This document shows positions 31,517 through 39,001 of a DNA stretch of 64,000 bases, one piece after another. Position 1 is the stretch's first letter. Every line of letters begins with the position of its first letter. The notes under the pieces were generated by a model. It was not told where the DNA came from and ran no database searches. It saw only the letters and a list, made by a program, of their open reading frames with translations. The stretch is from Oceanospirillaceae bacterium (GTDB taxonomy: Bacteria; Pseudomonadota; Gammaproteobacteria; Pseudomonadales; Oceanobacteraceae). Location: NCBI GenBank assembly GCA_002724925.1, contig PBQA01000016.1:186001-250000 (forward strand). Reading direction: 5' to 3'. The position numbers were made by a program, and so were the translations under genes.

Positions 31517-31696
31517 ATGTTCTCATTCTTGAAAAGCGACCCGACTAAGAAACTCAGAAAACAACACGCCATCCTGCTTGAACAGGCGATGCATGCGCAA
31601 AGGGGTGGCGACATCCGCACTTACTCTAAGTTATCGACGGAGGCCGAGGAGATTTATAAGAAGATTCAGGAGATGGAAGAGTCTGAGGGGAAGTAA
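31517..31696 (+). CDS. Lacal_2735-family (DUF6435) small protein, 59 aa
   Basis: Below the length cut-off of the ORF track. The ATG at 31517 has GGAG six bases upstream. The product starts MFSFLKSDPTKKLRKQH and ends IYKKIQEMEESEGK, with the KL(R/N)KxH...LLEQAMxAQRxGDI pattern I associate with the Lacal_2735 family of tiny, highly charged helical proteins. The function of that family is unknown. A second ATG at 31513 is out of frame. It stands alone at the left edge of the AT-rich accessory region. Confidence 0.8.
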   Translation: MFSFLKSDPTKKLRKQHAILLEQAMHAQRGGDIRTYSKLSTEAEEIYKKIQEMEESEGK

Positions 31697-31788
31697 CGCA
31701 ACGGGTTCGTAGATATCGCGCACCTGGTCAGTATAATTTTCGTGTCTGTTTGGTTAAGGCAAGTTCACTACTGATCTAAAGCGGCTTA

Positions 31789-32160
31789 TCAGAGCCTTTG
31801 CCCAACGTATATACTCAAGACAGCTCTACAAAAAATCACTACCCAAAAGACTACCCATAGGTATACACCGATAACCCACAAGTAGTGAAATACGGCACGG
31901 ATTTTACTTCTGGACGCCTGATAGTGGGGTTCGTCTTGCTCGTAGCGCCTGGCGACAGACTGAAAGACAAAACAGATTGGAACCAGAAGTAGAGCCACGA
32001 TAAAACAAGGCAGAATAAACAACGGATGTATACCGCTAAGAACCGAGCCTATAGCCCCAGTACCCATCGCTGTATAAATTAATTTGACGAGTACGCCATC
32101 AAAATCAGAGTATCTCCCATTCAGCATCATCAATGGTTTTTCAATTATCCAAGGTTTCAT
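31789..32160 (-). CDS. Small multi-pass membrane protein in the OLD-nuclease operon
   Basis: Not recognised. About 123 residues with three predicted TM helices: LVKLIYTAMGTGAIGSVL, FILPCFIVALLLVPICFVF and YLWVIGVYLWVVFWVVIFC. A short charged loop RRYEQDEPHYQASRSK separates the second and third. ATG at 32160 has GAAGG five bases upstream; the track's ATG at 32163 is only two bases from it. It lies 17 bases after the OLD-family gene on the same strand, so the two are almost certainly co-transcribed. A membrane partner beside a nuclease-ATPase is reminiscent of defence modules, but no effector family is identified. Confidence 0.7.
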   Translation of the reverse strand: MKPWIIEKPLMMLNGRYSDFDGVLVKLIYTAMGTGAIGSVLSGIHPLFILPCFIVALLLVPICFVFQSVARRYEQDEPHYQASRSKIRAVFHYLWVIGVYLWVVFWVVIFCRAVLSIYVGQRL

Positions 32161-32177
32161 CATTACCTTCTAACGCC

Positions 32178-33908
32178 TCAATCAGCCGACGCGTCAGCGA
32201 TCGGCTGCATTGACTTGTTAGTTTCGAATTCCAGGCCATAAACTCTCTTATAGCTTTCCGATAGAGCTGTCTCAAGCGTGTCAAATACCTGAGTAAATCG
32301 GGTAGTCCAGCTTAGATCTTCTTGCTCGTTTGCCTTATCAATTAGATAGGTTCTCAATTGAATTTTGCTTTTCTCGTTCTTCATACTAAATGGTTGTAGT
32401 TTCCCTTCAACGTCAACCGAATAATCATCTCCAAACCAATCTGGATTGCTACCTTGTGCTTCAACAATCCATTCATGAGGAAAAAGCCCTTCCAGTGAAA
32501 AGCCGGTATGAAGACTGATGAAGTCTTTATTTGCATGAAATGGTATCTTTTTGTTGCCAAGATAACCTTGTAGATTTCTTCTGGTCTTATCTCCCGCGGG
32601 ATCGCCATCTAAAATAGTTACAACAGGTCTTTCGTTTGCTATAAATTCGTATGTGGCTTTCATAAAGCCTTCCATACCAGAAACACCAGTGAAATCTAAA
32701 AACTCCGAATTTCTTACACAAGGCCAATTATAATTACCATCGCCATCAGGCTTGACCAATTTTAAAAACCATTGGAATGTTTCGCGATCTGACTTTCCCT
32801 CTACAAATACATTTAATAATCCCAAATTATAGTAGTCGCTAAACCTAACTCCTAAAGCATTCCGAATTGAAGAAGTGGCTTCAACATAAGATTTATACTG
32901 GATAATACGTGTTTGGTTATTATTGAGTTCTGTTCCAACTACTTTTCTTGGATCTTGTGCAACGAAGCCCAGAGAATGAGTTGTTGTCACCAATAGAGAC
33001 TCACTACGCAATTGTTCAAGCATCTTATGACAAGATTCTGCCAATTGAGGATGGAGGTACGATTCAGGCTCTTCGATGAGCCATATTGTACTTTTTTTCA
33101 ACTTCAACTCTTCTTTCGTTATCCATAAAAAAGAAGCCAGTATTGCAGATGCTTGAATGCCCATGCCTTTTCTATCAATACTTGTTTTATTTGGATCTGA
33201 TAGGTGGAACTCAAATCGATCTATTAGTTGCTCCATTGAATTACTAGGCAAGCCAAAATGAGACTTAATATGTGAAAGGCCTGCGACTTCTAATTGAGTA
33301 TCAAGAGCACTTGATATGTCAGATAGGTTGTTATTTATTTCAGATACTTTATCAGACAGAACACGGGTTACAGAGCGTTTAATGAAAGGAAGAAGCAAGG
33401 TTGAGTATAAATCGGCAATACTCTTAGATGACGGAACATAGTGACATACAAACTTTTCTAACAAGATGTTTACTGCGGTAATTTGTTTTCTTGAAAACTG
33501 TGCCTGAAACTCCTTCTTCATCTTTTCATTAGAGAAAAATCTATACAACGGTTTTCCCGACTTTGCAAATGATAAATATAAGGAAAAGCTAGAGCCAACT
33601 TCTTTTGGCTCCTCTAACATTGTGTTTAATTCATCGTACAGCTCAAAAAAGTCTTTGTCTGCTTCTCTATCTCCAGTAAAGCTTGCGACAAGGCTTGTTT
33701 GCCCTGAAGTTATCCCAAAAGTCAGATCTCGCTTAGCTTCGTACTCCAACACATTATCATAGCCGGTAAATATCATTTCTATGGCTTTTAGAATGTTGGT
33801 CTTTCCACTGCTATTTGGACCAACTATTGTAAGGCCATTACTCAAATCAACAAATTGCTCACTTCCTAGAGTACGGAAATTCCTAATTCTTAGGCTATCA
33901 AACTTCAT
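32178..33908 (-). CDS. OLD-family ATP-dependent endonuclease (ABC ATPase + TOPRIM)
   Basis: Predicted overcoming-lysogenisation-defect nuclease. An SMC/RecF-like ATPase is fused to a TOPRIM nuclease, the class that includes P2 Old and GajA of Gabija. Residues (counted from MKFDSLRIRNFRTLG): Walker A GPNSSGKT near 33-40, signature region before Walker B WLIEEPESYLHPQLAE, switch TTTHSLGF, then TOPRIM VFVEGKSDRETF and ILDGDPAGDK with the acidic metal ligands. I start at ATG 33908 (AAGGA five bases upstream, family-like N-terminus), 576 residues; the track's 33956 adds 16. The gene is AT-rich compared with the flanks, suggesting transfer. A membrane protein follows in the operon. No UvrD-like GajB partner is present. 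Confidence 0.88.
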   Translation of the reverse strand: MKFDSLRIRNFRTLGSEQFVDLSNGLTIVGPNSSGKTNILKAIEMIFTGYDNVLEYEAKRDLTFGITSGQTSLVASFTGDREADKDFFELYDELNTMLEEPKEVGSSFSLYLSFAKSGKPLYRFFSNEKMKKEFQAQFSRKQITAVNILLEKFVCHYVPSSKSIADLYSTLLLPFIKRSVTRVLSDKVSEINNNLSDISSALDTQLEVAGLSHIKSHFGLPSNSMEQLIDRFEFHLSDPNKTSIDRKGMGIQASAILASFLWITKEELKLKKSTIWLIEEPESYLHPQLAESCHKMLEQLRSESLLVTTTHSLGFVAQDPRKVVGTELNNNQTRIIQYKSYVEATSSIRNALGVRFSDYYNLGLLNVFVEGKSDRETFQWFLKLVKPDGDGNYNWPCVRNSEFLDFTGVSGMEGFMKATYEFIANERPVVTILDGDPAGDKTRRNLQGYLGNKKIPFHANKDFISLHTGFSLEGLFPHEWIVEAQGSNPDWFGDDYSVDVEGKLQPFSMKNEKSKIQLRTYLIDKANEQEDLSWTTRFTQVFDTLETALSESYKRVYGLEFETNKSMQPIADASAD

Positions 33909-33934
33909 CTCAATCCTTGTGCATCCTGTAGAAA

Positions 33935-34027
33935 CTACCAGCTTATTAGTATGCATGCGCGTTTATCCTGGGATACTCTTTCGAGGTTTCCTGGATAACT
34001 CTTTGAACTGATTGAAGAATCTTCCAT
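33935..34027 (-). CDS. Possible 30-residue small ORF just upstream of the OLD gene
   Basis: ATG at 34027 has a very strong AAGGGAGG nine bases upstream. The frame runs 30 codons (MEDSSISSKSYPG...) to a TAG 26 bases before the OLD start. Such a good ribosome binding site without a longer gene suggests a small peptide or translational leader, but composition gives no support. It is listed as a possibility only. Confidence 0.3.
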   Translation of the reverse strand: MEDSSISSKSYPGNLERVSQDKRACILISW

Positions 34028-34071
34028 AACTCAAACCTCCCTTCCAGAAAAACGAGCATATAACTCTTCTA

Positions 34072-35007
34072 CTATGACTTATTCTCGATCCAGTCCTGTC
34101 CATGCATAGATGTAATATCTCTCTCCTTCGGTTTTTTTGAAGGTTTCTCTTCAAACAACGGCCATTGATACTCACCCATGGTTTCAGCCAGAGACATATC
34201 CGGGCAATTGTCTTTCACCTTTTCCCACTCTGAAAGCGTCTTCTTTCCCACCTTAAGGCTCATCGACTCAATAATTGAATCGCACAGTGCCATCGTTGGC
34301 TTCGTCGTTATTTCATCGTGAAGAAGCAGTGCTGTCATATCAAAATAGATAATAACAAACTGACTTGAACTAATCGGGAATGCTACCACCCTTACTAATT
34401 CTGGATTATCTTTCCCACCATTAGCTATATAGTGCAGGTCAAATTTCACTCCCTGAACACTGTCTGATAACGGCAATAGCCTCCAATTTAATGGAGCACG
34501 ACAATCAGGACGTTTACCCGATCGTTTGTAACCGTGACTATGGTCAAAATAGTCTGCGATAGCAGATTCAAATACTCGCGGATGAAAAAGGCTCAACCCT
34601 TTAAATTGTGAGTCATCAGCGACCGTATTCAGAATTCCCCGCATGGTTAATCTTGATTTTCGCCCAGAAAACCACTGCCCGACAAAGTACCAGGTATTTT
34701 CATAAAATCGTTCTTTAATCCAGGCATCAACGGGGCCTGGCCCTCGACCATATACTCTTTCAAGATACTGAATTTTTAATATATCCCGACCACCAGGCTT
34801 AATTGCATCCACAGACCAAAAATCACCACCAAAGCCGAACACGGGATTTGCCCAAGGAGCGTCAAAGTAGAAATTCACATCTCCGAATATCCACTTATTG
34901 AGCCTTGGTTTAGAAAAATATGGCCCACGAATCTCTGTTGCATTTCTAACTGCACCTTGCGTGTAAGCAAACGGGAAGAATTTTAACCAACCAAGCATGA
35001 GATTCAT
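34072..35007 (-). CDS. Unrecognised protein, 311 aa, accessory operon
   Basis: No family recognised. Trp/Phe/Tyr-rich N-terminal half (FGDVNFYFDAPWANPVFGFGGDFW, FYENTWYFVGQWFSGR), Lys/Glu-rich C-terminus ending WIENKS. No signal peptide, and no strong TM apart from a short hydrophobic VIIYFDMTALLLH. The start overlaps the stop of the upstream 383-residue gene as ATGA. A second ATG at 34998 has GAGG at better spacing and may be used instead. It is AT-richer than the core genes. Translational coupling means it works with its upstream neighbour; toxin-immunity or effector-chaperone pairing is conjecture. Confidence 0.7.
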   Translation of the reverse strand: MNLMLGWLKFFPFAYTQGAVRNATEIRGPYFSKPRLNKWIFGDVNFYFDAPWANPVFGFGGDFWSVDAIKPGGRDILKIQYLERVYGRGPGPVDAWIKERFYENTWYFVGQWFSGRKSRLTMRGILNTVADDSQFKGLSLFHPRVFESAIADYFDHSHGYKRSGKRPDCRAPLNWRLLPLSDSVQGVKFDLHYIANGGKDNPELVRVVAFPISSSQFVIIYFDMTALLLHDEITTKPTMALCDSIIESMSLKVGKKTLSEWEKVKDNCPDMSLAETMGEYQWPLFEEKPSKKPKERDITSMHGQDWIENKS

Positions 35008-36155
35008 CCTCGTCCTAGTCGCTCTTTAATTGTTTTATAGGCAAACTGCAATGCTCCAATTCCCCCTGTAATAGTACCAACAGTCGCCAGAAGCGGTGAA
35101 CCCGTTGCCAGACCACCACCGAGGGCACCAATACCTATAATTGTATTGGCAGTCATAGTGCCATTGGCTAACTCACGACCATAATCATCCCAGTTGTACG
35201 GATCAGATCGATCAGCAGCGCGTTGCGCATTGCCTATCGTGGCACTTAACGTCGCACGAACATGGCTATTACTTCTCAACAAGTCTTTATCCGCGATCAT
35301 GCCCAGATGATTCACCGCGCTCAATGTTTGCTTAGGATCAGATGTTGCCCAACACATTTTTACGATATGGTTCTGTTCATTGAAGGTGACTCCTTTACTC
35401 GCTAGAGCAGTCAATGCTTGAGTCAGTACAACCGAACCGCCACGTTGAGATGTCCATTCCACACCTTTCTGACCTTTAGATTTCTCGATAACATCGGCCA
35501 GCAATCCCGCATACCCATAGGTCTGCCGAACCATGGCAGCATTATAATTTCGCATACCTTTCAGATCACATCCAAGTGGCGAATAGAAAAGGTCGAAATC
35601 GCATTTTAAAGCTGCACTACTACCGAACAACTGATCTAATTCCCTTGCCGCCCTATCAGCAGCATCTTTCGGCAAGGCGAAAGTAGTATCAGAAATAACG
35701 ACTCTACGATCATTTTGGGCCTGAATACGACGATTCTGCCTGTACTTAGCCTCAACACTATCTCTCTCACGCGTAACACTATATACACCTGGCTTTTGCC
35801 GACTGCCTTTCTCTATCGCCATATACTCATCGCTCAAGTCGAGGCGAGTAATTGCCAGTACGTCATCAGGGCGACGCTCCACCATGGCAGCAATACCCGG
35901 AACATAAACGACAACCTGTTGAAGACTGTTCGTTTTAAAGTCGTTGATGTTAGGAATAAAAACGTTGTTTTTACCTGTCAGTCCTGTTGATAAGGCGGCA
36001 AGATGTTTCAAAGCAAGCAAGGGATAGTAATACCCTTCTTTTGCTGCTTTTTGCAAAATCAGAGCATCTTTTTCAGTGTTTGGGGTAAATACGACAGGCT
36101 TACCAATTCCTGGCGTATTCAGTTGCAGGCCGTCAGGAGTTTTTACGAGGTTCAT
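35004..36155 (-). CDS. Unrecognised protein, 383 aa, with Gly-rich hydrophobic C-terminus
   Basis: No family recognised. ATG at 36155 has AAAGGA seven bases upstream; the track's TTG at 36158 is one codon earlier. A central segment VVVYVPGIAAMVERRPDD and a later VEWTSQRGGSVVLTQALTAL weakly resemble a serine-hydrolase core (Ser-Gln-x-Gly-Gly after a strand, helix following), but the spacing differs from G-x-S-x-G. This is a hint only. Residues about 335-375 are a long Gly/Ala-rich hydrophobic stretch (TIIGIGALGGGLATGS...TITGGIGALQFAY), as in membrane-inserting toxins or glycine zippers. It is the first gene of the accessory operon. Confidence 0.7.
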   Translation of the reverse strand: MNLVKTPDGLQLNTPGIGKPVVFTPNTEKDALILQKAAKEGYYYPLLALKHLAALSTGLTGKNNVFIPNINDFKTNSLQQVVVYVPGIAAMVERRPDDVLAITRLDLSDEYMAIEKGSRQKPGVYSVTRERDSVEAKYRQNRRIQAQNDRRVVISDTTFALPKDAADRAARELDQLFGSSAALKCDFDLFYSPLGCDLKGMRNYNAAMVRQTYGYAGLLADVIEKSKGQKGVEWTSQRGGSVVLTQALTALASKGVTFNEQNHIVKMCWATSDPKQTLSAVNHLGMIADKDLLRSNSHVRATLSATIGNAQRAADRSDPYNWDDYGRELANGTMTANTIIGIGALGGGLATGSPLLATVGTITGGIGALQFAYKTIKERLGRG

Positions 36156-36270
36156 CAAGCAATCCTTTGTATCGGGTCAGTAGGATGACCGCCAAGCGTC
36201 CATTTAATGTTTGTTCACAGGATACCTTTTGTTTATTCGGGTGAAAAGCACTCTGGTGGTTGAAAAGTAA

Positions 36271-36292
36271 CGGTGGGCAATGCCCACCCTAC
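36271..36292. repeat. Short palindromic repeat, copy 1 (GGTGGGCA-A-TGCCCACC-CTAC)
   Basis: A perfect 8-bp inverted repeat with a one-base centre is followed by CTAC. On the other strand it reads GTAGGGTGGGCATTGCCCACC, a form of small intergenic repeat frequent in proteobacteria. A near copy lies 105 bases to the right. Confidence 0.7.
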
Positions 36293-36331
36293 GTGATGAT
36301 TTTCAGGTGTGCAGGCAAAAAACAGAGCAAC

Positions 36332-36354
36332 AAAAAAGGGCCCGAAGGCCCTTT
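36332..36354 (-). terminator. Intrinsic terminator of ilvIH
   Basis: On the minus strand AAAGGGCC-TTCG-GGCCCTTT is followed by a six-T run, an 8-bp stem with a stable UUCG tetraloop, 44 bases after the ilvH stop. Confidence 0.9.
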
Positions 36355-36374
36355 CTGTGAGTCGATAATTTAAG

Positions 36375-36396
36375 AGGTGCGCAGTGCACACCCTAC
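36375..36396. repeat. Short palindromic repeat, copy 2 (degenerate)
   Basis: GGTGCGCAGTGCACACCCTAC is the same element as copy 1 with three substitutions, including a mismatch in the stem. It ends one base before the ilvH stop codon triplet. Confidence 0.65.
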
Positions 36397-36397
36397 A

Positions 36398-36889
36398 TCA
36401 GAGACTCAGTACTTTCTCACCACGTGCGATACCAGATACACCAGTACGTACGGTTTCGAGTACACAGCCAGCACCGATGGATTCGATGAAGGCTTCAAGC
36501 TTGTCGCTCGTGCCGGTCAGCTGGATGGTGTACACACTTGGACTGACGTCAACGATCTGGCCGCGGAAGATGTCAGCCGTACGTTTGATTTCAGCGCGCT
36601 GTGCACCAATCGCTTTGACTTTTATCAGCATCAGCTCGCGTTCAATGTGCGGGCCTTCTGACAGGTCAACCAGCTTAACCACTTCTACCAGTTTGTTGAG
36701 CTGCTTGGTGATCTGTTCGATCTTGCGCTCGTCGCCGGTGGTGGTCATGGTCATGCGCGACAGGGTTTCGTCTTCTGTTGGCGCGACCGTTAAGGTTTCG
36801 ATGTTGTAGCCGCGCTGTGCAAACAGACCAACAACGCGGGACAAAGCACCTGGCTCGTTTTCAAGCAGGATTGAAATAATGTGTCTCAT
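36398..36889 (-). CDS. ilvH: Acetolactate synthase small (regulatory) subunit
   Basis: ACT-domain regulatory subunit that activates the catalytic subunit and gives valine feedback inhibition in branched-chain amino-acid synthesis. I start at 36889 (MRHIISILLENEPGAL), the family N-terminus. The track's start adds ten residues of the preceding gene. 163 residues, matching E. coli IlvH. ACT motif ENEPGALSRVVGLFAQRGYNIETL, and the C-terminal half is intact to GEKVLSL. It begins two bases after the ilvI stop, so the two are coupled. A strong terminator follows. Confidence 0.97.
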   Translation of the reverse strand: MRHIISILLENEPGALSRVVGLFAQRGYNIETLTVAPTEDETLSRMTMTTTGDERKIEQITKQLNKLVEVVKLVDLSEGPHIERELMLIKVKAIGAQRAEIKRTADIFRGQIVDVSPSVYTIQLTGTSDKLEAFIESIGAGCVLETVRTGVSGIARGEKVLSL

Positions 36890-36891
36890 GA

Positions 36892-38616
36892 TCAGGTACG
36901 CTCCGTCTTGCTCAGCCACATATCACGCATGGAGCCGGTTGGCACCTGCATTGGATATACGTGTTCGGTTTCATCAACTGCTACGTCGAGGAATACCAGA
37001 CGGTCGTTGTACTTGCCGAAGGTGTCTTCAAGCGCTTGTGGCAACTGATCGCGATCGGTCACACGGATACCCACGTGGCCATACGCTTCTACCAGCTTAA
37101 CGAAGTCAGGCAGTGACTCCATGTAGGAGTGTGAGTGACGACCTTCGTAGTTCATGTCCTGCCACTGGCGAACCATGCCCAGTGAGCCGTTGTTCAGACA
37201 CAGGATTTTCACCGGGATGCCGTACTGCAGACAGGTCGACAGTTCCTGGATGTTCATCTGAATAGAACCTTCACCGGTAACACACACAACCATGTCGTCC
37301 GGGAAGTTCATTTTGATGCCCATTGCCGCCGGGAAACCAAAGCCCATGGTGCCCAGACCACCGGAGTTGATCCAACGGTTTGGCTTGTCGAACTTGTAGT
37401 ACTGCGCTGCAAACATCTGGTGCTGACCCACGTCAGAGGTGATGAAGGCATCACCTTTGGTGGCCGTCCACATGGCTTCGATCACTTCTTGTGGCTTCAT
37501 CAGCTGGCTGTCGTTTTTCTCGTAACGTCCGCCATGACGCTCACGCCATTCGTTGATCTGCTTCCACCAGGTTTCCAGTGCTTCTGCATCTGGCGTTTCA
37601 CCTGCTTCATCCAGCAGTGCCATCATTTCATCCAGAACCGCGCCTACTGGGCCAACAATCGGCACATCAGCAATGATGGTTTTAGAGATTGATGATGGAT
37701 CAATGTCTACGTGGATGATTTTCGCATCCGGGCAGAATTTGTTCGTTGCGTTGGTTACGCGGTCATCGAAGCGCGCACCAATACAGATAACCACGTCTGC
37801 GTTATGCATGGTCATGTTCGCTTCATAAGAACCATGCATGCCGAGCATGCCGATAAAGCGCTCGCCAGTCCCCGGATACGCACCCAGCCCCATCAGGGTG
37901 TTGGTGCATGGGAAGTTCAGGCGATCTACCAGAGCGCGCAGTTTGTCAGAGCTGCCATCAATGATGACACCACCACCGGAATAGATTACCGGGCGCTTAG
38001 CAGCCAACAGCAACTCAACGGCCTTTTTAATCTGACCGGAGTGACCACGCTGTGGCGGCGTGTAAGAACGCATTTTAATTTTCTTCGGATAGACGTACTC
38101 ATAACGTTCGTTCGGCATCGTCATATCTTTCGGAATATCGATCACAACCGGGCCAGGGCGACCGGTGCTGGCAATGTAGAATGCTTTGGCAACGATCTCT
38201 GGAATATCTTCAGGACGACGAACCGCGAAGCTGTGCTTAACGATAGGACGCGAGACACCCAGCATGTCGGTTTCCTGGAATGCATCATCACCCACAAGGT
38301 GACTCATTACCTGACCGGAAATAACGACCATAGGGATGGAGTCGGTGAACGCTGTCGCAATACCCGTAATGGTGTTTGTTGCGCCAGGACCCGAAGTAAC
38401 CATCACCACGCCCGCTTTACCCGTTGCGCGCGCATAACCATCAGCCATGTGAGCAGCAGCCTGCTCATGACGGACGAGTACGTGCTTCACCGCGCTCTGC
38501 TTGTACAGCGAGTCGTAGACGTGAAGCAGCGAACCGCCCGGATAACCATAAACGTATTCAACACCTGCTTCGTGAAGTGCACGAACCAGCATGTCTCCGC
38601 CGGAAATTAATTCCAC
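36892..38616 (-). CDS. ilvI: Acetolactate synthase large (catalytic) subunit
   Basis: ThDP/FAD enzyme condensing two pyruvates to acetolactate, or pyruvate plus 2-ketobutyrate, the first common step of Val/Leu/Ile synthesis. I start at GTG 38616 (VELISGGDMLVRAL, read as Met), which has AGAGGA seven bases upstream. This gives 574 residues, exactly the IlvI length. The track's 38715 start adds 33 leader-encoded residues. ThDP motifs: VLVRHEQAAAHMADGYAR with the catalytic Glu, and GEGSIQMNIQEL. The Mg-binding GDG reads GEG, a variant also known in pseudomonad IlvI. The FAD/pyruvate domain RFIGMLGMHGSYEAN is intact. Transcribed from a strong promoter with a 260-base leader. Confidence 0.97.
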   Translation of the reverse strand: MELISGGDMLVRALHEAGVEYVYGYPGGSLLHVYDSLYKQSAVKHVLVRHEQAAAHMADGYARATGKAGVVMVTSGPGATNTITGIATAFTDSIPMVVISGQVMSHLVGDDAFQETDMLGVSRPIVKHSFAVRRPEDIPEIVAKAFYIASTGRPGPVVIDIPKDMTMPNERYEYVYPKKIKMRSYTPPQRGHSGQIKKAVELLLAAKRPVIYSGGGVIIDGSSDKLRALVDRLNFPCTNTLMGLGAYPGTGERFIGMLGMHGSYEANMTMHNADVVICIGARFDDRVTNATNKFCPDAKIIHVDIDPSSISKTIIADVPIVGPVGAVLDEMMALLDEAGETPDAEALETWWKQINEWRERHGGRYEKNDSQLMKPQEVIEAMWTATKGDAFITSDVGQHQMFAAQYYKFDKPNRWINSGGLGTMGFGFPAAMGIKMNFPDDMVVCVTGEGSIQMNIQELSTCLQYGIPVKILCLNNGSLGMVRQWQDMNYEGRHSHSYMESLPDFVKLVEAYGHVGIRVTDRDQLPQALEDTFGKYNDRLVFLDVAVDETEHVYPMQVPTGSMRDMWLSKTERT

Positions 38617-39001
38617 CGTAAAATCCTCTGTTCTTGTGCTCGTCGTTGAGCACGAGTTACGTATGTTCGAGTCGGGTCTGCACCAACAACAGCTCAAACG
38701 GAACCGTTGGGGCAATCCCTTAAAAGGCTGGATGAGTCACTCTTAGTTCGTCATCAGATACCGGGTACCTGGTCCAGGAAGCCGGGGTCAGGGCCGGACA
38801 CGGGGGGTAACCGCATCAAAGGCCATGTATGACACTTACCACGCTCCGGGTGTGTAGCATTGGGCAAGCTGTCATTTATGGCGTTTATTCTAACAGCAGA
38901 TGTCGCACGTGTGAACCACCAAACCCCTGTAAAATCAAGGCTCAGGCCGGTTTTATCATGGTATTTAGTAAGGTTATGGCAACGGTGTTTTTACCTGGGG
39001 T
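38617..39001 (-). other. ilvIH leader and promoter region, no gene
   Basis: This 385-base gap between pgeF and ilvI holds the promoter above and a long transcribed leader. In the leader I see a GTGCTC/GAGCAC hairpin (38636-38656) just before the ilvI ribosome binding site, and two short ORFs near the 5' end. One, beginning at about 38877, encodes 19 residues with a VVSVI stretch. No clear attenuator stem followed by a U-run is visible. Track ORFs here are judged non-coding. Confidence 0.5.
38887..38915 (-). promoter_or_regulatory. Strong sigma-70 promoter for ilvIH
   Basis: On the minus strand TTCACA, a 17-base spacer and TAGAAT, each five of six matches to consensus, with an extended TGT before the -10. 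The predicted start of transcription is near 38880, giving a leader of about 260 bases before ilvI. Confidence 0.65.

Noticed and set aside
32178-33908. Complete Gabija system
   Set aside because: The OLD-family gene resembles GajA in layout, but no UvrD-like helicase (GajB) is adjacent on either side.
31789-36200. Integrative element or prophage
   Set aside because: No integrase, transposase, phage structural gene, tRNA or flanking direct repeat was found. Only base composition and gene content suggest transfer.
36892-38715. Long N-terminal extension of IlvI given by the track
   Set aside because: The extension reads through the leader. The GTG at 38616 has a proper ribosome binding site and gives the standard 574-residue protein.
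38780-38830. 12-codon ORF (MAFDAVTPRVRP) in the ilvIH leader as an attenuator peptide
   Set aside because: It contains only two Val and no Leu/Ile run, and no terminator hairpin with a U-run follows.
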